Assembly (NCBI GenBank): GCA_902632875.1
Contig: CACPEI010000004.1
Span: 1 to 42,354, forward strand
Direction of reading: 5' to 3'
DNA from: an uncultured Pelagibacteraceae bacterium
GTDB taxonomy: Bacteria; Pseudomonadota; Alphaproteobacteria; Pelagibacterales; Pelagibacteraceae
Length of the DNA: 42,354 nucleotides
The notes under the pieces are model-generated. The model was not told the origin of the DNA, did not search any database, and saw only the letters and a list, made by a program, of their open reading frames with translations. This document shows, one piece after another, positions 24,605-32,007 of the stretch (position 1 is the first letter of the stretch; every line of letters begins with the position of its first letter). The position numbers and the translations under genes were made by a program.

Positions 24605-24737
24605 GCAAATCAGGATAATTTTAATAATTATTGTTTCAGTCTCTATATTTGGACTATTAGTATTTGTGTTTGTAAAAAATTATATTAAATCAAAAATCAA
24701 TAATTTAATTAAAGAAGAAAAAAAAAGGAAAAATTAA
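24597..24737 (+). CDS. Single-helix membrane microprotein (46 aa)
   Basis: The ATG lies inside the cysQ-like stop region (ATGAGTGA, eight-base overlap), so translation is probably coupled. The peptide has one helix (IILIIIVSVSIFGLLVFVFV, about 7-26) and a strongly basic amphipathic tail ending KKRKN. It ends by overlapping the convergent dehydrogenase gene by four bases. No family recognised. Confidence 0.55.
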   Translation: MSEQIRIILIIIVSVSIFGLLVFVFVKNYIKSKINNLIKEEKKRKN

Positions 24738-26149
24738 TTAATTTTTTTAAATATAGCTAAGGCGTTATTAGTCTCTAAATACATTACTAAATAATTATTT
24801 TCTTTATGGTATATAATATCTCTGACTCTTGATTTAACCGGAATAAGCTGATCCTTAACAATTTTATCATCCTTTAATTCAAAGAAATATAAACTTATCA
24901 TTCCCTCTTTAAGTTTTTTGGCAGTTCCCATTGTTCCAACAAATAAAACATTCCCATCAGTTTGGTAAAACTTTTTATCAACTCCAATGATTTGGCTTAT
25001 ACCTACTGAAGGATTAAAATATTTAATTGGTTCTATAAAACCATATTTAGCATGAGAATTATTTAATGGAGAAAGTTTATATCTGACATCATTATCATCA
25101 TCATTGTCAAAATAGTGGCGACCATAAGATGAAATAGGCCATCCATAATTGGGTATTTCGCTATATTTTTTATTCAAATCTAATAAATTAATTTCGTCTC
25201 CTCCACTAGGTCCGTGTTCAGTTGAGAATAAATAATTTAAATTAGAATGATAATAAAGACCCTGGGGATTTCTATGACCCATAGAAATAATTTTTTTTTC
25301 ATTTGTGTCTAAGTTGATAGATACTAATTTTCCAACGTCTCTAGATTTATCTTGAGCTAAAATCCTATATCTAAAATCACCAGTGCTGAAAAAAAGGACA
25401 TTCTTATTAATAATTAATCTGCCGCCTGATTGATGTGCAACTAAATAATCATGTTCATGAGCATCGAAAAATTTTTCTTTCTTATTTACACATTCTTTTG
25501 GAACATAAAAATCCGTAAAATTTAAATTATCAAAATCTAATCGAGCTTTTAATATGCTTAAACTAAAACAATCTTTAAAATGCTCTTTAATATATGAAAC
25601 ATAGACATCATTTTTATTTATCAAAATATCCTTAACACCAAAGCCACTACTTGAGAAAAATTCAGAGTATTTAATTAATTTTTGAATATTTGTTTTTATT
25701 GGTTTTAAATTGAAACTCTCTTTTTCAAAGTCATCAATATCTGTATAAACAATTTGGCCTGTTGCTGTCATTAAAAAAATCTTATCCTCACTAGACTCGA
25801 TATAAGCTGAACTTGAGGCCGCTGGATGTTTAGCAAAAACTATATCATTCGAATTAAATTCTTTTAGTAAATAATTTTCATTTCCAATACTAAATTCTCT
25901 ATTTGAATTATTAACAAAATTTATACCATTTTCGAAGAGAATATTTTCTAAATTTATTTTTTTTTCAAGTAATTTTGAATGAATATTTGCTAATTGGGAT
26001 TTTTTATTTTTAAGATTTTTTTCTAGAAACTTTATTTGATTTTTCTTTACCTCTAAATTATTTTTAACATTATTTGCTGAGATAACCAGAACAGTTGAAA
26101 TTATAAATATTGATATATAAATAGCTATTGATTTAAAACTTGTCTTCAT
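24734..26149 (-). CDS. Membrane-tethered PQQ-type sugar (aldose/sorbosone) dehydrogenase beta-propeller
   Basis: 471 aa. A signal anchor (about 8-25) is followed by a Lys/Leu/Glu-rich coiled coil (about 29-70) and then a six-bladed GSDH-type propeller. Signature stretches are MGHRNPQGLYYHS, FSTEHGPSGGDEINLLD, PNYGWPISSYGRHY and FVGTMGTAKKLKEG. These match YliI/Asd-type soluble aldose dehydrogenases that oxidise sugars with PQQ in the periplasm. No PQQ synthesis genes are in the window, so the cofactor may be absent or imported and the domain may serve another role. The N-terminal coiled coil is unusual for the family. Confidence 0.75.
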   Translation of the reverse strand: MKTSFKSIAIYISIFIISTVLVISANNVKNNLEVKKNQIKFLEKNLKNKKSQLANIHSKLLEKKINLENILFENGINFVNNSNREFSIGNENYLLKEFNSNDIVFAKHPAASSSAYIESSEDKIFLMTATGQIVYTDIDDFEKESFNLKPIKTNIQKLIKYSEFFSSSGFGVKDILINKNDVYVSYIKEHFKDCFSLSILKARLDFDNLNFTDFYVPKECVNKKEKFFDAHEHDYLVAHQSGGRLIINKNVLFFSTGDFRYRILAQDKSRDVGKLVSINLDTNEKKIISMGHRNPQGLYYHSNLNYLFSTEHGPSGGDEINLLDLNKKYSEIPNYGWPISSYGRHYFDNDDDNDVRYKLSPLNNSHAKYGFIEPIKYFNPSVGISQIIGVDKKFYQTDGNVLFVGTMGTAKKLKEGMISLYFFELKDDKIVKDQLIPVKSRVRDIIYHKENNYLVMYLETNNALAIFKKIN

Positions 26150-26154
26150 AAAAA

Positions 26155-26940
26155 CTATCCCTTATCAAAATTATCATCATAAACTATTAAGTAATTTGCC
26201 TCACTTATCCTTTTTTTAATTTTATAATTAAACTTTTTTAAAATTTCTAAAAAATCGCTAAATTTATAATCAAATCTGGTCTCAAACTCCTTCGAATATT
26301 CAATGATTATAGGCATCTTATTTTTTTTAATTATTTTTTCAGCACCTTTAAGGACTTTAAGATCATAGCCCTGAACGTCTATTTTCATAAATGAAACTTC
26401 TTTTTTTATATCTAAATCATCAAGTTTAATTGAGTCAATTAAATTTCCTTGATTAATATTTTTTTCAAAATTTATGAAGTTTGAGCCATAATTATTAAAT
26501 TCCTTTAAATTTGATTTTGATAAAATTAAATTTTTTTTACTTTCATCACTTAGAATATTGTTAAAGACTTTTACTTTTGAATTATTAATCAAAACATTTT
26601 TTGATAAAATCTGACTTATATATTTATAAGCTTCAAAAGCATAAACCTCAACGTTAGGTTTTACTTTTGAAAATAAAACGCTTAATTGACCATAATTTGC
26701 TCCTGCATCAATTACAATAGAATTTTCTTTAATAAATTTTTTGGAGATCTCGTAAACATCATGATCAAAAATTTGATTTTCTATTATTGTATTTCTAACT
26801 ACATCTCTAAAGGCAAAAAAAGGAAGATAATAATTACCGGTTTTGGTCTTATAGAGCCTAAGTGTTTTTATATTAAATATTTTAAATCTAAGCCACCTTG
26901 GCAAAAGAAAAAGTAATTTTTTTAGTTCTAATAATTTCAA
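26155..26940 (-). CDS. FkbM family methyltransferase
   Basis: 261 aa, class I SAM-dependent fold. VIDAGANYGQLSVLFSKVKP (near 76-95) is motif I, VYAFEAY is the acidic end of the second strand, VSFMKIDVQGYDLKVLKGAEK gives the DVQG-x-(E/D) signature of FkbM proteins, and PIIIEYS follows. FkbM enzymes O-methylate sugars or polyketides; a surface-glycan role is possible. There is a five-base gap to the dehydrogenase gene, so the two are likely co-transcribed. Confidence 0.88.
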   Translation of the reverse strand: MKLLELKKLLFLLPRWLRFKIFNIKTLRLYKTKTGNYYLPFFAFRDVVRNTIIENQIFDHDVYEISKKFIKENSIVIDAGANYGQLSVLFSKVKPNVEVYAFEAYKYISQILSKNVLINNSKVKVFNNILSDESKKNLILSKSNLKEFNNYGSNFINFEKNINQGNLIDSIKLDDLDIKKEVSFMKIDVQGYDLKVLKGAEKIIKKNKMPIIIEYSKEFETRFDYKFSDFLEILKKFNYKIKKRISEANYLIVYDDNFDKG

Positions 26941-26955
26941 TTGATTTAAAATTTA

Positions 26956-27519
26956 TTAAAGTAACTTTATTATTTTTAAATAATCTTTTTTGTCTAAATT
27001 CATAACTTTTTTTGAGGTTTCGAAATCAAATCCATTTCTGGCTAGCAAAGAAATATCTTTTTTAAAGAATATAGGTCTATTATCCTCAGTTCTAGCTGGT
27101 CCAATCTTTTTTTTTTTACAAATTTTAATAGCAGAAAAAAAATCTTGATCTAAATTTTCATTATTAATTTTATCTATTGTTTCTTTAACAAAACTATCAT
27201 TTATACCTTTGCCAATAAGGTAACTTCTTATTTTGTTTATTGAATTTCCCCTTCTAACCATGCTTTTAGCTTTTGTGTCAGAGTAATACTTATCATTGAT
27301 AAATTTATTTTTTTCTAAGTCTGAAAGCACAATATCTATTAAATTGGTAATATCTTGTTTCTTAACTTTGATTGATGAGGTAGTTAAGTATTTTTTTAAT
27401 AAATAAGTTTTAAGCTGTTGTTTAGATGGTGAATATTTTTCAAGATATGCAAAAGCAAAACTTCTCATCTCATCAACTGTCATCTGTAGAGTTTTTTTTC
27501 TATTTCTTATAGGAATCAT
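26956..27519 (-). CDS. recX: Regulatory protein RecX
   Basis: 187 aa, made of three-helix repeats. FAFAYLEKYSPSKQQLKTYLLKK is repeat 1, NKFINDKYYSDTKAKSMVRRGNSINKIRSYLIGKGI covers the central helix-turn region, and RNGFDFETSKKVM lies in the last repeat. RecX binds RecA filaments and limits their activity. The first Met at 27519 gives a basic leader; Met13 is an alternative start. recA is not in the window. Confidence 0.82.
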   Translation of the reverse strand: MIPIRNRKKTLQMTVDEMRSFAFAYLEKYSPSKQQLKTYLLKKYLTTSSIKVKKQDITNLIDIVLSDLEKNKFINDKYYSDTKAKSMVRRGNSINKIRSYLIGKGINDSFVKETIDKINNENLDQDFFSAIKICKKKKIGPARTEDNRPIFFKKDISLLARNGFDFETSKKVMNLDKKDYLKIIKLL

Positions 27520-27547
27520 GGCAAGATTTAATATAATATATTAATAA

Positions 27548-28021
27548 ATGATCGAACAAATTTATTCATTTTTTACAATTGAAATACTCTATTTTTGGGT
27601 AAATTTAGGAGTTCTTCCTTTCTGGTTAATATTAATTTTTTTTCCACAGTCACAAATTTGTAGATTTTTTGTTACATCTATTTTTCCAATATTTTTATTA
27701 AGTGGAGCATATGCTTTTGTATTATATAAATCTTACTTAGGGTCTTATGATTTTTTAGGTAATTTTAATCTTTACCTTGGAATTGATCACATTTTAACTT
27801 TATTTTCAGATAAATCTTTTTTAATGTTTTTTTGGATACATTTTATTTCAATCAATCTATTTGTTGGAGGGTGGATTGTTAAAGATGGTCAAAAATTTTC
27901 TATAAACAAATTTTTATTATTATTTCCTTTAGTTATTACTTATTTAATTGGACCTATGGGTTTATTCATTTATTGGTTAATAAGAATTTTTTATGCCAAA
28001 AGTATAAATTTATATGACTAA
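27548..28021 (+). CDS. ABA4-like membrane protein (DUF4281)
   Basis: 157 aa with four helices. FWVNLGVLPFWLILIFFPQS near the N-terminus, FWIHFISINLFVGGWIVKDGQK in the third segment and YLIGPMGLFIYWLIR at the end match the ABA4 family, whose plant member is needed for neoxanthin formation. In bacteria the role is unknown; a link to carotenoid or retinal metabolism would fit SAR11, which uses proteorhodopsin, but no such gene is visible here. It overlaps the isomerase gene by eight bases. Confidence 0.78.
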   Translation: MIEQIYSFFTIEILYFWVNLGVLPFWLILIFFPQSQICRFFVTSIFPIFLLSGAYAFVLYKSYLGSYDFLGNFNLYLGIDHILTLFSDKSFLMFFWIHFISINLFVGGWIVKDGQKFSINKFLLLFPLVITYLIGPMGLFIYWLIRIFYAKSINLYD

Positions 28022-28598
28022 GGTAATTGATTTTTATTTTGATTTTATAAGTCCGTATTCTTATTTAGCTTATAAAAAGCTTATAAAAATAAATAAAAAT
28101 AACAATCTTAATATTGCCTATAAACCGATTTTATTAGGTGGACTTCATAAACTTGGGGAAATTACTCCTCCTGCTTTCAACAAACTTAAAATGAAAAATA
28201 TGAAAAATGACTGTGAATTAATAGCAAATAAGAATGATATTAAGTTTATGTGGAATGTAAAATTTCCATTAAATTCCCTTTATTTAATGAGAGGTTATCT
28301 TGTTTTAGATACGAATATAAAATCTAAATTTTTTGATGTTTGTTTTGATGCTTACTGGAAAAATAACCTAGATATTTCACAAAAAGAAAACTTAATTAGA
28401 ATTTTAGAAGAATGTGGAGTCGATAAAGAAAATTTTTTCAAATTAATTGAGAATCAAAAAATAAAAGATGAACTTAAAGATTTAACAAATCTTGCTTTTA
28501 AAAGTGATGTATTTGGTGCACCTACTTTTATTGTAAATAAAAAAATTTTTTGGGGTCAAGACAGATTAGAATATGCTTTAGATGAATATAATTCTTAA
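28014..28598 (+). CDS. 2-hydroxychromene-2-carboxylate isomerase-like (DsbA/GST-kappa fold)
   Basis: 194 aa. FYFDFISPYSYLAYKKL opens the thioredoxin fold with the glutathione-binding serine in SPYSY; PILLGGLHK and the cis-proline loop FGAPTFIVNKKIFWGQDRL are diagnostic. Naphthalene-pathway NahD members are glutathione-dependent isomerases, but many homologues have other small-molecule roles. Coupling with the ABA4-like gene suggests a shared function that cannot be defined here. The stop overlaps the convergent rhodanese gene by four bases. Confidence 0.82.
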   Translation: MTKVIDFYFDFISPYSYLAYKKLIKINKNNNLNIAYKPILLGGLHKLGEITPPAFNKLKMKNMKNDCELIANKNDIKFMWNVKFPLNSLYLMRGYLVLDTNIKSKFFDVCFDAYWKNNLDISQKENLIRILEECGVDKENFFKLIENQKIKDELKDLTNLAFKSDVFGAPTFIVNKKIFWGQDRLEYALDEYNS

Positions 28599-28978
28599 GT
28601 TATTTTAAATTTACTGTTTTTTATTGCCCCAAAACCTCCGTCAACATGAGAAACTTTTTTAAAACCCATATCTTTTAAAGTTTTAGCTGCTAAAGCTGAT
28701 CTTAAACCACCCGCACAAAAAAGAACCATCTCTTTATTCATATCTAGCTTACCTTCTTTAAAGTAGGGACTTTCAGGGTCTAGCCAAAACTCTAACATAC
28801 CTCTAGGAATATGGTTTGAGTTTTCAATTCTCCCCTCTTTCTCTAATTCTCTAACATCTCTTATATCAATCAAATTACATTTTTCATCATTGATCATTGT
28901 AAATGCCTCGTCTGCTGAAATTGTTTTTATTTCATTTAATGCTTCCGATACAAGTGTTTTTGATGATTTTATATTCAT
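28595..28978 (-). CDS. Rhodanese-domain sulfurtransferase
   Basis: 127 aa, one rhodanese domain. LIDIRDVRELEKEGRIENSNHIPRGMLEFW holds the CH2A-like segments, and the active-site loop is C88-AGGLRS in MVLFCAGGLRSALAAKTL. It ends with GFKKVSHVDGGFGAIKN. It may carry persulfide sulfur, for example to MnmA-type thiolation or sulfur detoxification. It is transcribed divergently from the GT9 gene with a 47-base gap. Confidence 0.9.
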   Translation of the reverse strand: MNIKSSKTLVSEALNEIKTISADEAFTMINDEKCNLIDIRDVRELEKEGRIENSNHIPRGMLEFWLDPESPYFKEGKLDMNKEMVLFCAGGLRSALAAKTLKDMGFKKVSHVDGGFGAIKNSKFKIT

Positions 28979-29025
28979 AAAAATTTATTTATAATATAAT
29001 TTTTTTAAAAGTATATAAATAAAAA
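28979..29025. promoter_or_regulatory. Divergent promoter region, rhodanese / GT9
   Basis: This 47-base, almost pure A/T gap must hold both promoters. On the plus strand, TATAAA (29014-29019) ends six bases before the ATG at 29026, so the GT9 message could be leaderless. No convincing -35 was found for either side. Confidence 0.35.
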
Positions 29026-30015
29026 ATGAGTAAAAAAATTTGTATAGTTTACACTCATCATAAATTGGGTGACTTAATTTGGCAATTACCTTACATAAAA
29101 GCAATAAGTGAACATCACAATGAAAAAGTAGATTTAATTTTAAGAAAAAAGACTCAAGCAAAAAACTTATTAAAAGACTTAATACATGTTAACAACATTT
29201 ATTATAATGAGTTTAGAAAAGGTCTAGCTTATTGGCTGGACGTATTTAAACTTAAAAAGATATTTGATTTAGAAAATTATGATTTTGTATATATTTTAGA
29301 CAAGGTGAATAAACCGGCAATAGCTGCAAAGTTATCTGGAGTAAAAAATATTATTGGTCCTGGTTTAAGAAATCAAAAAAAATGGATTACAAACAAAAAT
29401 TACCTTGATGAGAAGGATTGGAAGTTAAATTATTCAGAACAATCACAGAAATTTTTAAAATTAAATTCAATTGACTGTAATGATAAATTCCCAAAACTAG
29501 AAATTAATATTGAAAGATTAAAAGAAGGTAATAAAGATCTTTTAGTTGATGGAAAAAAAATTGCATTTGGTGTTGATTCTTTTGAGGATTTTAAAATGTG
29601 GTATGAGGAAGATTTTATAGAATTAGCTAATTTATTATTTAAAAAAAAATTATTTGATTATATCTATTTGATTTGTGGTCAAGATAAGTCACATATAGCC
29701 AAAAAAATCATTAATGACTCAAAAAAACACTATTTTATTGATTGTTCTGACAAAGATTTAAAAGGTGTAATATTAGCTATAAAAAATTCTAATTTTTACA
29801 TTGGAAATAATTCGGGACCGTTAAATTTATCAGCTGCATTAGGTATAAATACATTTGGTCTCATTGCGACGGATCCTGTAAGTGAACTTAAATACAGTAA
29901 AATAAAACCTATAGTGCCAGATGGATATGTTGATAACGTATGGATTAGAGACAGAAGTGGTATGAAAAAATTAAAACCTCAAAAAGTTTTCGATGAAATA
30001 ATTAAAAGTATTTAA
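29026..30015 (+). CDS. Glycosyltransferase family 9 (heptosyltransferase-like)
   Basis: 329 aa, GT-B fold. VYTHHKLGDLIWQLPYIKAI at the N-terminus is the GT9 start block with GDLIWQ; KLSGVKNIIGPG follows near residue 105. FYIGNNSGPLNLSAALGINTFGLI is the C-terminal nucleotide-sugar site motif with the G(N/D)SGP-x-H-like loop, where His is replaced by Asn. GT9 enzymes transfer heptose from ADP-heptose to lipopolysaccharide core; the sugar is not certain here. A perfect terminator follows five bases after the stop. Confidence 0.85.
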   Translation: MSKKICIVYTHHKLGDLIWQLPYIKAISEHHNEKVDLILRKKTQAKNLLKDLIHVNNIYYNEFRKGLAYWLDVFKLKKIFDLENYDFVYILDKVNKPAIAAKLSGVKNIIGPGLRNQKKWITNKNYLDEKDWKLNYSEQSQKFLKLNSIDCNDKFPKLEINIERLKEGNKDLLVDGKKIAFGVDSFEDFKMWYEEDFIELANLLFKKKLFDYIYLICGQDKSHIAKKIINDSKKHYFIDCSDKDLKGVILAIKNSNFYIGNNSGPLNLSAALGINTFGLIATDPVSELKYSKIKPIVPDGYVDNVWIRDRSGMKKLKPQKVFDEIIKSI

Positions 30016-30019
30016 TATC

Positions 30020-30045
30020 AAAAGCCCCTTGAGGGAGGGGCTTTT
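30020..30045. terminator. Bidirectional intrinsic terminator between GT9 and amtB
   Basis: AAAAGCCCC (30020-30028) pairs with GGGGCTTTT (30037-30045) across an eight-base loop: a nine-base-pair perfect stem with four G:C pairs and A/T tracts on both sides. It can end the GT9 transcript on the plus strand and the amtB transcript on the minus strand. Confidence 0.9.
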
Positions 30046-30071
30046 GTGTTTAACTAACTTAGAGAGAGTTT

Positions 30072-30124
30072 AGATACTCTTCGATGAGTTATCTTAAAAG
30101 ATAAACAGAGAGCGAAGAGTCTCT
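30072..30124. repeat. Nested inverted repeats in the amtB 3' region
   Basis: ACTCTTCG (30076-30083) pairs with CGAAGAGT (30113-30120), and the stem can be extended by AGA/TCT across one mismatch. Inside lies a second hairpin, TATCTT around 30090-30095 with AAGATA near 30098-30103. A 10-base palindrome TTGTTAACAA (30127-30136) follows right at the amtB stop. The whole 90-base gap between amtB and the terminator is structured. Confidence 0.55.
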
Positions 30125-30136
30125 TGTTGTTAACAA

Positions 30137-31438
30137 TTAGTCACGTATTGCGTATGCAATAACACCAGTTTCAGTGACGTCAGTTCCTTTTGTTTCACCT
30201 TCTTTACTTAATCTTAGGCCAATAGTTGCTTTCATAGAACTAAATACTATGTATGCTACAATAAACACAAATATGTTTATTGATAAAACACCAATTAACT
30301 GAGTGCTAAAATTTGCACCAGAATTTGTAGCAGGTACTATTAACGTACCCCAAATTCCAGCAAATAAGTGAGCAGGAATAGCGCCAACTACATCATCAAT
30401 TTTTAGAGAGAATAGTAGTTTAGTGCCATACACTACGATTAATCCACCCACTGCACCAATTAAAATTGCAGCAAATGGTGATGGTAACAATGGTTCTGCT
30501 GTTATAGCAACCAAACCACCAATACATCCATTTAGCATTTGAATTACGTCAGTTTTACCAAAATGTAATCTTGTTATTACTGCTGCACCCATAACACCAC
30601 CTGCACCAGCAAGGAATGTGTTAATAAATATTTTTGACACAGCGATCGCATCTGTAGCCGTTCCCAATGCTAATTGTGAACCACCATTAAATCCAAACCA
30701 ACCTAACCATAAAATAAATACTCCAATTGTTACTAATGGTATCGATGATGCTGCAAACGGTTTTAGCGGTGCTGGAGCCCCAGACTTAGTAAATCTTCCT
30801 AATCTTGGACCAATTATGATTGCACCAGCTAAAGCAGCCGCACCACCAGTTGAGTGTACTAAAGTTGAACCAGCAAAATCAGAAAATCCTAATTCTGCTA
30901 ACCAGCCTCCACCCCACTGCCAACCCATTACGATTGGATAAATAATTCCTGATAGAATTGCAGCAAATGTAAAGAATGGCCATAATTTAATTCTTTCAGC
31001 CATTGTACCTGATACAATTGAGACAGTAGTTGCACAGAATACCATTTGGAAATACCAATCTGAACCATCAGAATAACCTGTACCTATTTTACTGCCATCT
31101 GCCCATGGAATAAATTTTCCAATATATCCACCTGGATCAATACCATAGGCTAAGTTATAACCTACAAGCCAAAACATTATACCTGCAATTGAAAATAACC
31201 CTATATTTTTTGCACAAATAACGGATACACTTTTTGATGTAACCATTCCAGACTCTAGCATAGCAAAACCAGCTGCCATGAACATTACTAGAAATCCACA
31301 GATCAAAAATAATAAGGTATTAAAAATAAATCCTACTTCAGCAGAAACTGTTGTATCTGCCATACCTGCACTACTCATGTTTAATAAAAAAATTAAACTA
31401 ATAAGTGGTGCACTTATTTTTTTTATTAATTTAGTCAT
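30137..31438 (-). CDS. amtB: Ammonium transporter AmtB
   Basis: 433 aa with a signal-peptide-like N-terminus (about 1-27) and eleven helices. FAMLESGMVTSKSVSVICAKN (58-78), FCATTVSIVSGTMAERIKLW, GSTLVHSTGGAAALAGA with the first pore histidine H195, and GAIPAHLFAGIWG with the second pore histidine define Amt. It conducts ammonium into the cell at low concentration. A strong GGGAGG ribosome site precedes the ATG at 31438. The 137-base gap from hup contains the hup terminator and one more hairpin. No glnK gene is adjacent in view. Confidence 0.96.
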   Translation of the reverse strand: MTKLIKKISAPLISLIFLLNMSSAGMADTTVSAEVGFIFNTLLFLICGFLVMFMAAGFAMLESGMVTSKSVSVICAKNIGLFSIAGIMFWLVGYNLAYGIDPGGYIGKFIPWADGSKIGTGYSDGSDWYFQMVFCATTVSIVSGTMAERIKLWPFFTFAAILSGIIYPIVMGWQWGGGWLAELGFSDFAGSTLVHSTGGAAALAGAIIIGPRLGRFTKSGAPAPLKPFAASSIPLVTIGVFILWLGWFGFNGGSQLALGTATDAIAVSKIFINTFLAGAGGVMGAAVITRLHFGKTDVIQMLNGCIGGLVAITAEPLLPSPFAAILIGAVGGLIVVYGTKLLFSLKIDDVVGAIPAHLFAGIWGTLIVPATNSGANFSTQLIGVLSINIFVFIVAYIVFSSMKATIGLRLSKEGETKGTDVTETGVIAYAIRD

Positions 31439-31510
31439 AAGACCTCCCTGTTACAGAGATTGCTTGTATTTTAATAATTCCTAAAAACTAACGCTGATTA
31501 TGAAAATTGG

Positions 31511-31529
31511 ATATGCAGATTTTGCATAT
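31511..31529. repeat. Hairpin/palindrome upstream of amtB
   Basis: ATATGCA (31511-31517) and TGCATAT (31523-31529) around a five-base loop, 73 bases upstream of the amtB start and just after the hup terminator on the minus strand. It could be an operator for nitrogen control or part of the leader. Confidence 0.4.
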
Positions 31530-31532
31530 AGA

Positions 31533-31566
31533 AACAGCCTTAATGAGGTTTTTCATTAAGGCTGTT
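31533..31566 (-). terminator. Intrinsic terminator of hup
   Basis: AACAGCCTTAATGA (31533-31546) pairs perfectly over 14 bases with TCATTAAGGCTGTT (31553-31566), loop of six bases. It starts ten bases after the hup stop at 31576 and is followed by a short U tract on the minus strand. Confidence 0.88.
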
Positions 31567-31575
31567 AAAAAAATA

Positions 31576-31851
31576 TTATCTATTGAATACTTCTTTTAAA
31601 GCTTTTGCTGGTAAAAACTTTACTTTTTGTGATGCAGCAATTTGAATTTGCTCACCAGTTCTTGGGTTTCTTCCAACTCTTGCTTTCCTTTTAGCCACTT
31701 TATATGTACCAAACCCTGCAATTTTAACTGAGTCATCAGCCTTTAAAGCATCCAATATTGTGTTGGTAATAGTGTCAAAAGTTCTTTCAGCATCTGCTTT
31801 ACTTAGATTTAAAGCTCCTGAAAGCTTAACTATTAATTGTTTTTTATTCAT
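31576..31851 (-). CDS. hup: HU family nucleoid protein
   Basis: 91 aa, the standard HU length. MNKKQLIVKLSGALNLSKADAERTFDTITNTI makes the dimerisation helices and IAGFGTYKVAKRKARVGRNPRTGEQIQI carries the DNA-binding arm with the RxGRNPxTG signature. It bends DNA as a dimer and compacts the nucleoid. It has a GGAG ribosome site before the ATG and its own terminator. The 156-base upstream gap has hairpin and palindrome elements that may carry its control. Confidence 0.95.
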   Translation of the reverse strand: MNKKQLIVKLSGALNLSKADAERTFDTITNTILDALKADDSVKIAGFGTYKVAKRKARVGRNPRTGEQIQIAASQKVKFLPAKALKEVFNR

Positions 31852-31883
31852 TTTAGCTCCGGTTTTATTAGGTTATTTACATT

Positions 31884-31904
31884 TTTATCAAAAACGTTGA
31901 TAAA
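31884..31904. repeat. Inverted repeat in the hup upstream region
   Basis: TTTATCAA (31884-31891) and TTGATAAA (31897-31904) flank a five-base spacer, 33 bases before the hup ATG. A 12-base perfect palindrome ACAATATATTGT lies further up (31941-31952). Either could be a control site. Confidence 0.4.
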
Positions 31905-31916
31905 TCAAGAATTTTT

Positions 31917-31944
31917 TTAGTATCCATATTATTTTTATACACAA
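31917..31944 (-). promoter_or_regulatory. Possible hup promoter
   Basis: Minus strand: TTGTGT (31944-31939), 16 bases, TACTAA (31922-31917), which would give a leader of about 60 bases containing the hairpin at 31884-31904. The match is modest in such AT-rich DNA. Confidence 0.3.
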
Positions 31945-32007
31945 TATATTGTATAATCGTCTATTTAGGTTGATTTTACTGGTTTTTTCAAATTTTGGTA
32001 GAAATTT

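Noticed and set aside
30072..30124. Structured region as a tRNA
   Set aside because: No acceptor stem, T-loop or CCA-like end can be drawn; it is only nested hairpins.
30618..30941. 107-codon frame antisense to amtB
   Set aside because: Proline- and asparagine-rich shadow of the Amt coding strand; the amtB match is unambiguous.
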